A stretch of DNA of 64,000 nucleotides from Halovenus carboxidivorans (GTDB taxonomy: Archaea > Halobacteriota > Halobacteria > Halobacteriales > Haloarculaceae): positions 62,001 to 126,000 of the forward strand of contig NZ_WUUT01000007.1 of assembly GCF_009831575.1 (NCBI RefSeq), read 5' to 3'. Positions 51,105 to 60,916 of this stretch are shown piece by piece (position 1 is the stretch's first letter; every line of letters starts with the position of its first letter). The notes below the pieces were generated by a model. It did not search any database, was not told where the DNA came from, and worked only from the letters and a program-made list of their open reading frames with translations. Both the position numbers and the translations under genes were made by a program.

Positions 51105-52367
51105 TCAGCGATGATCGATGGATTCGGGTCTATCGATTTCGTCGAGCGCTTCCGTCGCCGCGTCGCCGAGTTCGCCGGCTTCGATGTGTGAGTAGCGTTC
51201 GCGAACCATCTCCTCGGAGTTGTCGAGATACCGGGCGGCGACGGTGTAGCCGAAGGCCCGGACCAGCACCTCGCCCATCCCGCGACGACCGCCGTGGGGC
51301 GCGAGGTAGTCGTGTTTCGAGTGTTCGATCTCGATAGCCGCGTCTTCGGTGAGTCGGCGGAGAATCGAACGGGCTCCGTCGGTCGTCAGCGATGCCGGAC
51401 GAATGTCCGCATCCAGCGCCAGCAGAAGGTCACGGGCGTAGGCGTCTCTGCGTTCCCGGATCGCGTCGGGTCGTTCGCCGCGGTCGGCCAGTTCGGCACG
51501 GACCGACTGCGCGAGCGAACGCTGGTCGAAAGTCGGGAAGACGGGCCACCGCTCCGCCGGAGGCTCCATAAGCGTCCGGTACCGCTCCAGCGGCGCGATG
51601 ACGGGATCCGGAAGGCTGGCCGCGTCCCACTGCTGTTTCTTCCGGTAGACGTCCATGCTCCCGTCCTGGAGGTTGAGATCCTCCCATCGCACGCCCCGGC
51701 GGCGCGGATCGTCGGGGTCACGGAGCAACTCCCCGACCCGGACGGCCGTGTAGGCGAGCACGTAGACGAGCGCGCGGTCCCGGGCGGCTTTGAGTGCGCG
51801 GTAGCGCGCACGCTGTCTATCGAGTTGGTCGGCGTCGTTCGAGAGGGTCGTATATGCGTCGATGGCCTCGGTAGCCCGTTCGTCGACGTACCGAGTCAGC
51901 GCGTGTCGCTGCTCCGGCGTCCAGGCCTGCTGGTCGCCGGGTTTGCGGCCGTCGTCCTCGGGCAGCGGTGCGGTGGCGCTGGCCCGCTGTGCGTAGTGTG
52001 CTCCGAGATACCCCTCGTTGACACACCAGCTACACCACGCCGAGATGTACGCGTAGTAGGTCTGGACGGTGTTCTGCTTGAGTCCCCGGTCACCAGCGAG
52101 ATGGCGCGCGTACTCGCGAAACACCCGCTCGTCGAGGTCAGCGAAGGTCGGTTCACGGTCGGCACTCTCGGGGACGATTCCCACCCACTCCTCGCCGCCA
52201 CGATCCCCGGCGGCCCACTCCGCGAACCGCTCCAGTTCGCGGGCGACGTTGCGGCGGTAGTTGCCCCCCTCGCCGCCGCGACCCTTGCCTTTGTCCTGGA
52301 GATAGCGGTCGAAAGAGCTACTGAGCGGCCGATCAGCGCGACTCCGTTCTGAGGTGTCGTCGATCAT
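51105..52367 (-). CDS. Tyrosine recombinase (phage-integrase/XerC-D family)
   Basis: A 420-residue recombinase. A SAM-like N-terminal domain (residues about 15-125, with YRRNVARELERFAEWA and TVQTYYAYISAWCSWCVNEG) precedes the catalytic domain: Arg in AYTAVRVGELL near residue 212, H-x-x-R in LAPHGGRRGMGEVL near 365, and Tyr in MVRERYSHIEAGEL near 395. It has the full catalytic set in a haloarchaeal solitary-integrase style. No att sites, tRNA or other prophage genes are next to it, so I do not call an integrated element. Confidence 0.82.
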   Translation of the reverse strand: MIDDTSERSRADRPLSSSFDRYLQDKGKGRGGEGGNYRRNVARELERFAEWAAGDRGGEEWVGIVPESADREPTFADLDERVFREYARHLAGDRGLKQNTVQTYYAYISAWCSWCVNEGYLGAHYAQRASATAPLPEDDGRKPGDQQAWTPEQRHALTRYVDERATEAIDAYTTLSNDADQLDRQRARYRALKAARDRALVYVLAYTAVRVGELLRDPDDPRRRGVRWEDLNLQDGSMDVYRKKQQWDAASLPDPVIAPLERYRTLMEPPAERWPVFPTFDQRSLAQSVRAELADRGERPDAIRERRDAYARDLLLALDADIRPASLTTDGARSILRRLTEDAAIEIEHSKHDYLAPHGGRRGMGEVLVRAFGYTVAARYLDNSEEMVRERYSHIEAGELGDAATEALDEIDRPESIDHR

Positions 52368-52711
52368 AGATACTCAGCGGTTGGACGCTGTTCGGGGAGG
52401 GGACTGTAATCGGTCGTGTTGCGCAATATCGAGTCCGAGCGGAGATGGGTTCCATCAGCCACGTGAAATCACAGCCTCTCGTCGGCTCTCCGGTGGTCGT
52501 CTCTGGACGGTTGCATCGGCTGTCGGTTCGTCGCAGAAGCTAATAGTCTTTGTCGAGTGCCGACAGGCGGCGTTCGACACGCAGGAGAGTCTCTCACCGG
52601 ATGAGTTGGCCGAGTTGAACAGATTTCTCGAACACTGATCGCACCCTCCTTCTGGACAAAGAGCGTGTTACAGTATAGAATGAGAATCCGCCCGTATAGC
52701 CGCGGGAAGAC
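52368..52711. other. Intergenic region with a possible 3' gene remnant
   Basis: About 340 nt. The forward frame ending at 52638 reads CRQAAFDTQESLSPDELAEL then NRFLEH before its stop, a protein-like tail with an Asp/Glu-rich helix, but no matching start or good reading is seen upstream of about 52540. It is probably the decayed end of a lost small gene. Nothing else is supported here. Confidence 0.3.
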
Positions 52712-52936
52712 TCAGAGTACAAACGACACGATTGCCAGCACGATGAAGATGATGACGAACCACTTCGCGATGGTCATGCTGACGCCTGCGACGCCACTTG
52801 CTCCGAGCGCCGCCGCGACGAGAGCGAGGATGAAAAACAGGACGGCGTACTCGATGAAGTTCCCGGATGACTGCAGTGGATACTGCTGAGCGAGTGTCAT
52901 CGATGTGCTTGCGATTGTAGATCCGAGCGTGGACAT
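52712..52936 (-). CDS. DUF1328-family small membrane protein
   Basis: A 74-residue protein with two hydrophobic segments: [20 protein letters not shown] and [20 protein letters not shown], the pattern of DUF1328/YtjA small membrane proteins, whose role is not established. The ATG at 52936 is 32 nt from AGGTAACAAT on the reverse strand (near 52962-52974): leaderless. Upstream in-frame codons are noncoding in composition. Confidence 0.78.
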   Translation of the reverse strand: MSTLGSTIASTSMTLAQQYPLQSSGNFIEYAVLFFILALVAAALGASGVAGVSMTIAKWFVIIFIVLAIVSFVL

Positions 52937-53243
52937 ACCGTCGGTTGGGGTTACCGCCGAATTGTTACCTGGCGCATATTCTCCGGCAAAATCATCTCGT
53001 TTACTCCGTCGACGGACCACCCTCGACGCACGGGAGTGATCCGCGACGAGCACTTCCGTCGAACAGTTCGGTACGCAGAGGCGGGCGGGATCGGCTTGCA
53101 GTGCGGAGGTCTCACCAGCCGTCGATCGGGACAGACACGGGACTCGCCTGAGGGGCAGTCCGCGAGCGTAGGGGTGGTAATGCGATCTTATCACGACGAG
53201 CAGAGAGAAGGGTACGCGGGGAGGACTTGTGAACGAGTCCTCG
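52937..53243. other. Intergenic, no gene seen
   Basis: About 300 nt between two reverse-strand genes. Only the DUF1328 promoter near 52962-52974 can be supported; remaining open frames have poor third-position composition. Confidence 0.4.
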
Positions 53244-54251
53244 CTACTCCCGGAGCACGAGCGGTTCGATAGCGAGCGTGCGTTTTGCGACAGAGAGGAT
53301 ACGAAAGAGGTACGACGCGAAAAGCAGGAAGGGCAGGAGAGTGACAGAGAGAGCCGCACCGACGACGAGCGTGATGTGTTCGACGCCGAGCGTCGCCCCC
53401 GGGGCAGTCGCCGGACCGACGACGGCGATCATCAGGCCCGCAACGACGGTGGCGGGAATCGCCGCGTAGAGGATCATCTGGGAGAGGTCGATCAGTCCCC
53501 ACTGGAAATACAGCGTCTTCACGTGTTCACGGGCTGGCCCGAACATCGAGAGCGCGGTTTTGAGGTCTTCGAAGCGAGCGATGTCGCCGTCACTGAGACG
53601 CTCGCCGTACTCCGCTTCGAGGTGCTCGATGCGGGCAATTTTCCACCCGTAGTTGAAATCGAGCGCCGCGGAGAGCACGTCGAACGTGCCGAACTCGGCT
53701 CCCGCGAGTGCGGAACTGACCTCCGCCGCGTTCTCGACGACGCCGTCGGCGAAGGACCTGATCTCGTCGTGGGCGTCGGTCGAACGCGGTAGACTCAGTT
53801 CGTCGCGGAGGGTAGTGCTTTTGGTTGCCGTCGCGTCGACCAGAGCAGCGAGGAAATCACCGGGATCGGCAGGACTCGGGCGACCGGTGAGATCCTCGGT
53901 GAACTCGCGGAACTCCATCGCGTTGTCCATGCGCTCGCGCTGGTCACCGAGCGGTCCCGTCTCCTGTGCCAACACGAGTTGGCCGATGGAGACGACGAGC
54001 GTAGTGCCGGTGAGAACGACGCTGAGCATCGTCGCGAACATCGTATCGATCATGTCGCCGCCGCTGAGTTGCTGGAGAAAGAGAGACTCGAACAGTGTCG
54101 TGACGAGGACGAAAGCGAGGAAGATAGCGAGTGCGAACCCCGCCGTAACGGCGAATCGATTCGCTCGGAACAGTACGGCAGACTTGACGCGGCTGATCCC
54201 GATCCGGTTGCCGATCGTATTCGATGGGGTCGTGCCGCTCTCGTCGCTCAC
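53244..54251 (-). CDS. Membrane protein of unknown function
   Basis: A 335-residue protein with four hydrophobic segments: two near residues 35-60 and 72-95, and two near 255-278 and 285-310. Between them is a cytoplasmic or external helical region rich in acidic residues (about 100-245). I do not recognise a family. It starts at GTG 54251, overlapping the stop of the DUF4177-like gene (GTGA), so the two are translationally linked. Confidence 0.65.
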   Translation of the reverse strand: MSDESGTTPSNTIGNRIGISRVKSAVLFRANRFAVTAGFALAIFLAFVLVTTLFESLFLQQLSGGDMIDTMFATMLSVVLTGTTLVVSIGQLVLAQETGPLGDQRERMDNAMEFREFTEDLTGRPSPADPGDFLAALVDATATKSTTLRDELSLPRSTDAHDEIRSFADGVVENAAEVSSALAGAEFGTFDVLSAALDFNYGWKIARIEHLEAEYGERLSDGDIARFEDLKTALSMFGPAREHVKTLYFQWGLIDLSQMILYAAIPATVVAGLMIAVVGPATAPGATLGVEHITLVVGAALSVTLLPFLLFASYLFRILSVAKRTLAIEPLVLRE

Positions 54252-54646
54252 GTCCGCTCACCTGTCTCCGCCGGCCGCCGGAAGACGAGATACTTCGTCC
54301 CGCCACCGGTGTAATCGATGGTGTCGACGAACTCCCAGCCATCCCGTCCGTACTCGTTCAACAGTGCTTTTGGGTCGGTTGCCTCCTTTTTTGTCTCGTC
54401 CCGTTCCGGACGACACGTCTCGTACTCCCATCGCGTCGGGCGTGAGTGTCCCATACTGTGTCGTTCACCTTCATCGGACGAGTCTCTACCGGAACGCTCC
54501 TCACTGTCTTTATTTTCGGCTATCTCGTCTGTGTACTGAGCGAGGGTCTTCAGAGCACCGACTGTGGGTCTGTCGAGCGCGTCCGCCACAGTTGCGGAGA
54601 CACTCCCCGGCGGTGTGGGCGGGTCACGGGATAGTGACTCTGCCAT
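54248..54646 (-). CDS. DUF4177-like protein
   Basis: A 132-residue protein. Residues about 75-130 (TRWEYETCRPERDE, LLNEYGRDGWEFVDTIDY, TKYLVFRRP) match the DUF4177 pattern of a small beta-rich domain. The first 70 residues are Pro/Ser/Asp-rich and probably disordered. An in-frame ATG at 54670 would add eight residues; neither start has a convincing TATA box. It forms an operon with the downstream membrane protein. Confidence 0.65.
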   Translation of the reverse strand: MAESLSRDPPTPPGSVSATVADALDRPTVGALKTLAQYTDEIAENKDSEERSGRDSSDEGERHSMGHSRPTRWEYETCRPERDETKKEATDPKALLNEYGRDGWEFVDTIDYTGGGTKYLVFRRPAETGERT

Positions 54647-54848
54647 CGTGTTAGCCAACAGACACCACATCTGAATAGCTGTATTGGTTGGATATCCCTC
54701 GGCAGTTCAGGACCGAACGATCCCGGGGATCTCCCGAGAGAGGTGCCTGTCACTCGCATCCGATTCCCGTGTCAATTCATACCAACGAGGGCAATAATGA
54801 CAGATTCTGCACAAATATTAAGTCAATTGTTTCGTAGTAATACATGTC

Positions 54849-55913
54849 ATGCGCGCAGCAGTCCTACGAGAGTACGGGGAACCGCTCGAAATTTCGGACG
54901 TGGAACGGCCCGAGCCAGCAGACGACGGGGCAGTTGTCGAGGTCGAGGCCTGTGGGGTCTGTCGGAGTGACTGGCACGGCTGGAAGGGGGACTGGGACTG
55001 GGTCGACGCCAAACCGCCGCGCGGCCAGATCCTCGGTCACGAACCCGCCGGCCGCGTCGTCGAGGTCGGCGACGACGTCGAACGGGTCGAAGAAGGCCAG
55101 CGTGTCGCCGTTCCCTTCAACCTCTCAGACGGTGCCTGTCAGGAGTGTCGCAACGGCAACTCGAACGTCTGTGAGAACGTCGTGCCGCTGGGATTCGCGG
55201 AGGCCGCACCCGGGGCCTTCGCCGAGGAACTCCACGTGCCCACAGCCGACATGAACGCCGTCCCGCTGCCGGACGGGGTCGATCCCGTAGACATGGCGGG
55301 ACTGGGCTGTCGGTTCATGACCGCGTTCCACGGCCTGGCCCACCGCGCCGATCTGGGTGCGGGCGACTGGGTCGCCGTCCACGGCTGTGGCGGCGTCGGA
55401 CTCTCGGCGGTCCACATCGCCAACGCGCTGGGGGCCAACGTCATCGCCGTCGACCTGATCGACGAGAAACTGGAGAAGGCCGAAGAGCTGGGGGCCGACG
55501 AGACGGTCAACGTCAACGACACCGAGAACGTGCCGGAGGCCGTCCAGGCGCTGGCCGGCAACGGCGCGGACGTGTCCGTCGACGCGCTGGGGGTCGCCGA
55601 CACCTGTCGGAACTCGATTCTCTCGCTGGGTCGGAAGGGCCAGCACGTCCAGATCGGCCTGACGACACAGGAAGAGCAGGGGATGGTCGCCGTCCCGACC
55701 GATGCCATGGTGATGCAGGAAATCGAGTTCATCGGCTCTTTCGGCATGCAGCCGACCCGCTACGACGAGATCTTCCGGATGGTCGAGCGCGGGCGACTCA
55801 ATCCCAGTGCCGTCGTCTCCGAGACGATCGATCTCGACGCCGTCCCCGAGACGATCGCCTCGATGGACGACTTCCAGACCGTCGGGATCCCCGTCTGCAA
55901 CGAGTTCGCCTGA
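54849..55913 (+). CDS. Zinc-dependent alcohol dehydrogenase (MDR family)
   Basis: A 354-residue medium-chain dehydrogenase. Catalytic zinc ligands are in EACGVCRSDWHGWKGDWDW (Cys near residue 36) and ILGHEPAGRVVEVGDDV (His-Glu near 60). The structural zinc site is reduced: ACQECRNGNSNVCENV keeps three cysteines where four are typical. The NAD loop is VHGCGGVGLSAVHIANALGA near 175. Substrate unknown. The ATG at 54849 is 30 nt from AATATTAAGT (54814-54823): leaderless. Confidence 0.87.
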   Translation: MRAAVLREYGEPLEISDVERPEPADDGAVVEVEACGVCRSDWHGWKGDWDWVDAKPPRGQILGHEPAGRVVEVGDDVERVEEGQRVAVPFNLSDGACQECRNGNSNVCENVVPLGFAEAAPGAFAEELHVPTADMNAVPLPDGVDPVDMAGLGCRFMTAFHGLAHRADLGAGDWVAVHGCGGVGLSAVHIANALGANVIAVDLIDEKLEKAEELGADETVNVNDTENVPEAVQALAGNGADVSVDALGVADTCRNSILSLGRKGQHVQIGLTTQEEQGMVAVPTDAMVMQEIEFIGSFGMQPTRYDEIFRMVERGRLNPSAVVSETIDLDAVPETIASMDDFQTVGIPVCNEFA

Positions 55914-55936
55914 AACGGCACTCCCGAATACGTCTT

Positions 55937-56638
55937 TTATTCACGAGCGCGGCCCGCGAGCCACGAACCCACGCCGACGGCGCCAGCGACGGCGCTCGGA
56001 ATCCCGAGTCCGGGGCCGTTTGCGGAGTCTGACGCCGCCTCTCCGGTCGTCGGTTCGGTCGGCTGTTCAGCGGTCTGTGACTGTGAACTATCGGGGTCGG
56101 CGCTCTCGCCGGTGATCGCGCTGACGGTCCCTGCCTCAGTTGCGGCGTAGAGACTGCCTCCGGCGACAGCCGGCGAGGCAGTGATCGACCCGTCGAGTTC
56201 GACCCGCCACCGTTCGCTGCCGTCGTCCACCGCGAGCGCGCGGAGAATACTGTCATCGTCACCGACGTAGACCTGGGTTTCAGTTACCGCCGGCGAGGAC
56301 TGGACCCGGCCGACGGCGTCGTTCGTCCACTGTTCGGTGCCGTCAGCCGTCGACAAGGCGTAGACCGTCCCGTTCGCGGTCCCGGCGTAGACGGCGTCGT
56401 CGGTGACTGCAGGCGACCCCGACACGGGGCCGTCGGTCTCGACGGACCACTGTTCGGTGCCGTCGGAAGTCGACAGTGCCGTCATCGTCCCGGTCAGGCC
56501 CCCGACGCAGAGTTGTCCGCCAGCAATCGCAGGTGCACTCTTGATCGGAATGTCGAGTGGGGTCGACCACCGCTCGGTTCCGTCTGCGGTAGCGAGTGCG
56601 TAGACCGTCACGTTCAGGGCGATTCCGCGGACGCACAC
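55937..56638 (-). CDS. PQQ-type beta-propeller repeat protein, 5'-truncated
   Basis: About 230 residues with five blade repeats of the form VYALSTADGTEQW, a linker rich in Ser/Thr/Glu, and a C-terminal hydrophobic anchor (GPGLGIPSAVAGAVGVGSWL) followed by basic residues, like a PGF-CTERM-type processing tail. A normal member would have an export signal and more blades. Here the propeller starts in mid-repeat (NVTVYALA) at about 56611, and the eight codons before it are the reverse strand of the neighbouring gene. It is therefore a truncated gene, perhaps untranslated. Confidence 0.65.
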   Translation of the reverse strand: MCVRGIALNVTVYALATADGTERWSTPLDIPIKSAPAIAGGQLCVGGLTGTMTALSTSDGTEQWSVETDGPVSGSPAVTDDAVYAGTANGTVYALSTADGTEQWTNDAVGRVQSSPAVTETQVYVGDDDSILRALAVDDGSERWRVELDGSITASPAVAGGSLYAATEAGTVSAITGESADPDSSQSQTAEQPTEPTTGEAASDSANGPGLGIPSAVAGAVGVGSWLAGRARE

Positions 56639-56678
56639 GCTGTCGGTCGACGTACCCGATACCGGTGGCGGCGTCGCC

Positions 56679-58430
56679 GTGGGAAAAGCGTCAGATCCGA
56701 GACCGGAAGACGTGTCGGCGACCTACGAGGCGGGGACGGCCGTGGAGGTGACCGCACACGCGGCCGTCGGTCACGAGTTCGTCCGCTGGGAGGGAGACTA
56801 TCCGAGTGGAGAACGAGCGAGTCGGTCCCTCTCGGTCACGGTCGACTCGGAGACGACGCTCTCGCCGGTGTTCAGAGAGAGCGACGGTGAGCAGACGATC
56901 GTCGCGTACGATCCGCAGGACGAGCGCTTCGACAACTACACCGTCGACCGGACGCCCGACGCGTCCTTCGACTCGGCGTCGGCGGAGCTTCCGGACGGGG
57001 TGACGTGGAGCGACGTTCCGAACCAGTTCCCCGATCGCACGAAGCGGAACGTCTCGGTGACAGCGAGCTATCCGTGGAGCGCGGTTGGGCAACTTACCCA
57101 CAGTGGTGACGGCTACTGCTCGGCGACCGTCGTCGAGGGCAACCACGTCATCACGGCCGGACACTGCGTGTACACGGACGGTGCGTGGGCGTTCGACAGC
57201 GGCTACAGCGACACCATCGAGTTCATCCCGGGACGAAACGGCGGTGAGCGCCCTTTTAGCGAGGAACTTCTCGGGCCGGCAGAGGTGGAGTACATCCAGA
57301 CCTACGACAAGTGGGTCGACCAGGGCAACCAGGCCTACGACGTGGCCGTACTCACGCTGGACCGAAACCTCGCCAGGGAAACGGGAACGTTCAGTTACGA
57401 GGGGCGATCCGCCGACTCCTCGTTCTACGGGAGCGAGTTCGACTACACGCAGCTCCACACGACGGGATATCCCGCTCGGGAGGCACCGTACGTCAGCAGC
57501 GACGGGACCGCACAGTGGGACCTCGACACGGCCGGACAGGGGACGGATATTCTGCAGTCGGGAGATTGCCGCCTAAACAACATGTGCCACAAGATTGCAA
57601 CCGGCCAGGCGACGAACGAACTCCTGTATCCGGGCAACAGCGGCGGACCGGTGTGGACGACCGACGACCGGAATCGACCGACGCTGGTTTCGGTCGTCTC
57701 CTCGGGCCCGGAGATACTCGATTCGATCTCCGACGGAATAGCGGTTCGGCTCTCTCGGGACAAGTACAGCGACATCGGGAAGATGATTCGGCGGGGGAAC
57801 TCCGTCGACCTGCAACCGGTCGCCAACCTGACGGCCGAATCGACGACAGTCAGTTTCGGTGAGCCTGTCGCTCTCGACGCCGGCACGTCTCTCGCCCCCG
57901 ACGAACCGATCGAATCCTACGAATGGGATTTCAACACCGTCTCTGGCGACGGTACCGACACGACGACAGCGACGCCACAAGTCACGCACACCTACGGACC
58001 GGACTGGCCGCTGGTGACAGCCGAGGTGACGGTCGTCAGCAGCGACGGCGACACGGATACCGCGACCCTGACGATACGGCAGTCCGAGAAGTCGGTCGAT
58101 CTATCCCAACTGCACGTCTCGGTGGATAATGCGACCGAGTGCGGCCTGACCTGCCGGGAGATCGACGCGACGATCGAGAACCCGACCGACAGCACGATCA
58201 CGAATCTGACAGCGAATGCCTCCATCAGCGCCGGCGGCGAACAGGTCTGGAGCGACGAGCGGACGCTCGAAGAGATCCCACCGGGAACGACGCCGTACAA
58301 CGCGACCGTCGACCTCGACACGGACGGGGCGAGTACCGTGATCGACAACGACGGCGAGGTAACCGTCAGAATCGAAGTGACGGCAGGCGGGCAGAGTCGG
58401 ACGTTCGTCTTCGAGCGCGAGGTGCTCTGA
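56679..58430 (+). CDS. Trypsin-like serine protease with PKD domain, 5'-truncated
   Basis: About 580 residues. A partial repeat domain of the InlB/bacterial-repeat type (VSATYEAGTAVEVTAHAAVG, homology readable from about 56613) is followed by a chymotrypsin-fold protease: CSATVVEGNHVITAGHCVYT (His), QAYDVAVLTLDRN (Asp) and LLYPGNSGGPVW (Ser), then a PKD domain near residues 395-470 and a final beta domain. The triad is intact, but there is no signal peptide and no promoter, because the 5' end is fused head-to-head to the PQQ gene. GTG 56679 is merely the first possible start. Confidence 0.7.
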   Translation: MGKASDPRPEDVSATYEAGTAVEVTAHAAVGHEFVRWEGDYPSGERASRSLSVTVDSETTLSPVFRESDGEQTIVAYDPQDERFDNYTVDRTPDASFDSASAELPDGVTWSDVPNQFPDRTKRNVSVTASYPWSAVGQLTHSGDGYCSATVVEGNHVITAGHCVYTDGAWAFDSGYSDTIEFIPGRNGGERPFSEELLGPAEVEYIQTYDKWVDQGNQAYDVAVLTLDRNLARETGTFSYEGRSADSSFYGSEFDYTQLHTTGYPAREAPYVSSDGTAQWDLDTAGQGTDILQSGDCRLNNMCHKIATGQATNELLYPGNSGGPVWTTDDRNRPTLVSVVSSGPEILDSISDGIAVRLSRDKYSDIGKMIRRGNSVDLQPVANLTAESTTVSFGEPVALDAGTSLAPDEPIESYEWDFNTVSGDGTDTTTATPQVTHTYGPDWPLVTAEVTVVSSDGDTDTATLTIRQSEKSVDLSQLHVSVDNATECGLTCREIDATIENPTDSTITNLTANASISAGGEQVWSDERTLEEIPPGTTPYNATVDLDTDGASTVIDNDGEVTVRIEVTAGGQSRTFVFEREVL

Positions 58431-58548
58431 GCACGACTTGCGGCGGACAGAATGGAACCGCACGGCGACCGGTTTCGATATTAGCGCCGGTGTTCGTGCG
58501 ATCAAACGGACGACGTACTGAGAGGGTCTGAGCTGTGAGTTACGGGGG

Positions 58549-59340
58549 TCAGTATTCGATGTCGAGGTCCAGGCCCTCGCTCAACAAAGCGCGTATTCTT
58601 CCCGCACTCTCGGCTCGGACGAATGGATTCCGATCGGGAGATCGTTTTCGGATCGTATGCGATGCAATCGCATCGGTGAGTGGCTCCGCACCGGCAGCGA
58701 CGTACCCGATTGGAAGGTCAAACGTGTCAATCAACCTCGCGATATTCCGTGAGTACGTCTTCGATATTTCTCGATAGGCAGCCCGTTTGTCCTCGGTGTT
58801 GTTGCTGTGAGGGAGCTCCCAGATATCCGGGTCGTAATGGATGATATGTGCCAGGATGACGTAGTCGACGCCGGTCTGCAGAAGGGCCAACGCCTGGTCT
58901 AATCCAGCGTAGAATCCGCCCTCTGCCTGCCACTCTTGGCCCCCATTCTCGTCGGGGACGGTAGCCAATCGAGTCTTCGGAAGTACGTTCCCAGCACCGC
59001 TCTGATACGCGAAGTGTTTCACCTCGACACCGACGAGCGGTCCAGTCCGCCGGGAGCCATCGACCGGGCCGAATAGAAGATCGATATCCGGTTGGAGCGG
59101 ATGACCGTAGTGGCCCACAATCTCCTCCGGTTTCCACATGCCAGTCTGCTCGGAGTTCAGTTCCCAGAGGTTGACTCGTGGAGTAACCCACAGTTCGTGT
59201 TGATCGAGGCGGTCGACGAACCCGTCGACAATTGTCTCCTCTCGAATCTCGTCTGACGGCGGAGGGGAACCGTCGTATATTTTCTGCGGTGAACGGTTAA
59301 CAAAGAGATCGAAAAATCGTTCAAGAGGGGTGCGCTTCAT
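58549..59340 (-). CDS. Possible PD-(D/E)XK nuclease-like protein
   Basis: A 263-residue protein I cannot assign to a named family. Around residue 85 it reads HPLQPDIDLLFGPV and about 20 residues later GPLVGVEVKHFAYQ, a spacing and pattern (PD-x-D ... E-x-K) like PD-(D/E)XK nuclease cores. The rest is mixed alpha/beta without export or membrane signals. Local sequence upstream (59341-59460) is AT-rich, and the gene looks less GC-rich than its neighbours, suggesting transfer. The ATG at 59340 lies about 33 nt from an AATTATATTA box on the reverse strand. Confidence 0.55.
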   Translation of the reverse strand: MKRTPLERFFDLFVNRSPQKIYDGSPPPSDEIREETIVDGFVDRLDQHELWVTPRVNLWELNSEQTGMWKPEEIVGHYGHPLQPDIDLLFGPVDGSRRTGPLVGVEVKHFAYQSGAGNVLPKTRLATVPDENGGQEWQAEGGFYAGLDQALALLQTGVDYVILAHIIHYDPDIWELPHSNNTEDKRAAYREISKTYSRNIARLIDTFDLPIGYVAAGAEPLTDAIASHTIRKRSPDRNPFVRAESAGRIRALLSEGLDLDIEY

Positions 59341-59518
59341 TACCACCTGATTGCTCGTACGTTCATTGTAATATAATTTTATGAAATGAAGTTTGAACTA
59401 TCTCACGGCATCGTATTGAGATACTTCAAACTGGAGGTTGAATGAGTTCGGTCGCAACGACAGGCATCCAGTGTCCCGTAGCACTCCTGACTGTGAGCTA
59501 TTCACACGGCTGAATAGT

Positions 59519-60916
59519 TCAACTTTCGAGCCCGGTGCTTCCGCGCTCGTCCATCATAGCGGTCGCGCGATCAGCCCAGCCACCGTAGCGGAACCCGACG
59601 GCAACGACGAGAAACGACCACGTGTAGTAGCCGAAGATCCCGACGTAGAAGCCAACGACTCCCCAGCCCAAGACGACAGCGGTCACGTAAGATAGTCCCA
59701 AATAGAATCCCAACAGCCCTGTCGTCCGGGCAACGAGTGGTGTCATGGTATCACTGCCGCCCTGCAACGCGCCGGCGAGCAACACGAAAAGTACGGTGAA
59801 CGGTGCGGTAAGTCCGTAGACGGCCGCAAAACCAATCGCTGGCCCGATGGTAGCCGGATCGTCGGTGAACAGACGGACGATTGGATCCGCGAAGACTGCG
59901 AGTACGAGCCCGCTCGTTCCGACGGTCATCAAGCCGAGCAGCGCAGTCGCCCAGCCCTCAAACCGAGCGCGGTCGGCATCCCCGTCACCGAGCGCTTGCC
60001 CGACGACGATACTCGCGCCGGTCCGGAAGCCACGGGACAGCGGACTCGTCACCTGCTGGTAGATCCGCCGTCCGATCTGATAAGCGGCGTTGACTTCTGT
60101 ACCAAACGCGAGTAACAGCGCATTGAACGGAAACTCGACAATCGTCGTGAACAGTCCTTCGGCGACTTTCGGCGCAGAGACGACGAGCAACTGCTTTACG
60201 ATGACGAACCGCTGTGGACGGACATAGCCGGCGCTCGTATATCCGGTCGCCAGGAGTCCCAGAAACACGGTCGCAGTGAACACGTTGCCGATCGCGGTGG
60301 CGAGGCCGACGCCGATAATTTCCAGACGGGGAGCACCGAACAACCCCAACCCTAAGATTAGCGAGAGCCCGATATTGAGGCCGTTAGAGACGAGGTTGAC
60401 GTACATCGGCGTCCGGGTGTCGCCGGTCCCCTGCAACGCTCGTGCCCCGATCAGCGCCACGTGTCGGGCCGGCGATGTCGCGAAAATAATCGCTAGATAG
60501 CTCCCGCCAAGCGACGCCACATCAGCCATGTTCTCGTCTTCCGTGAGGACGCCCAAGATCCCGATCGCTTCCTCGCCGAGGGTCAGTCCGAACGCGACCA
60601 TCGGGAGTCCGGTAAGTACGCCGATGACGAGCGCCTGCGTGATAGCCTCGTCTCGGAGTTCGGTCGCCCCGCTGCTGGTGTCCTGACTCGACAGTGCGAT
60701 GGCACCGGCGCCGAGTCCCAAACCGATCCGGAGTGGGATACGGGCGTAGAGATCAGCCAAACCGACCGCTGCGACCGCCAGCGGGGAGAACAGAGCCGTC
60801 ACGAACACGTCCGTCGTCCGCATGAGCGTCCGCGAGACCTGTTCGACCATCACCGGCCACGACAGCCCCCCGACGCGCTTCCAGACCGCCAGTAGTCGCG
60901 TGCCGTCGAACTCCAC
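59519..60916 (-). CDS. MATE-family efflux transporter
   Basis: A 465-residue polytopic protein with about twelve hydrophobic segments in two similar halves: WPVMVEQVSRTLMRTTDVFV begins half one and APKVAEGLFTTIVEFPFNAL half two. RALQGTGDTRTPMYVNLVSN and GALQGGSDTMTPLVARTTGL are the repeated MATE loop motif. It exports cationic or other compounds using an ion gradient; specificity is unknown. The start is GTG at 60916. It stands beside quinone-detoxification genes, with which it might cooperate. Confidence 0.87.
   Translation of the reverse strand: MEFDGTRLLAVWKRVGGLSWPVMVEQVSRTLMRTTDVFVTALFSPLAVAAVGLADLYARIPLRIGLGLGAGAIALSSQDTSSGATELRDEAITQALVIGVLTGLPMVAFGLTLGEEAIGILGVLTEDENMADVASLGGSYLAIIFATSPARHVALIGARALQGTGDTRTPMYVNLVSNGLNIGLSLILGLGLFGAPRLEIIGVGLATAIGNVFTATVFLGLLATGYTSAGYVRPQRFVIVKQLLVVSAPKVAEGLFTTIVEFPFNALLLAFGTEVNAAYQIGRRIYQQVTSPLSRGFRTGASIVVGQALGDGDADRARFEGWATALLGLMTVGTSGLVLAVFADPIVRLFTDDPATIGPAIGFAAVYGLTAPFTVLFVLLAGALQGGSDTMTPLVARTTGLLGFYLGLSYVTAVVLGWGVVGFYVGIFGYYTWSFLVVAVGFRYGGWADRATAMMDERGSTGLES

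Noticed and set aside
51105-52367. Integrated virus or plasmid marked by the tyrosine recombinase
   Set aside because: No neighbouring viral genes, tRNA or direct repeats are visible around it.
59338-59366. Eight-codon reverse-strand frame ending TAATG on the 59340 start
   Set aside because: The AT-rich box predicts a transcript beginning at 59340 itself, so the mini-frame is probably not transcribed.
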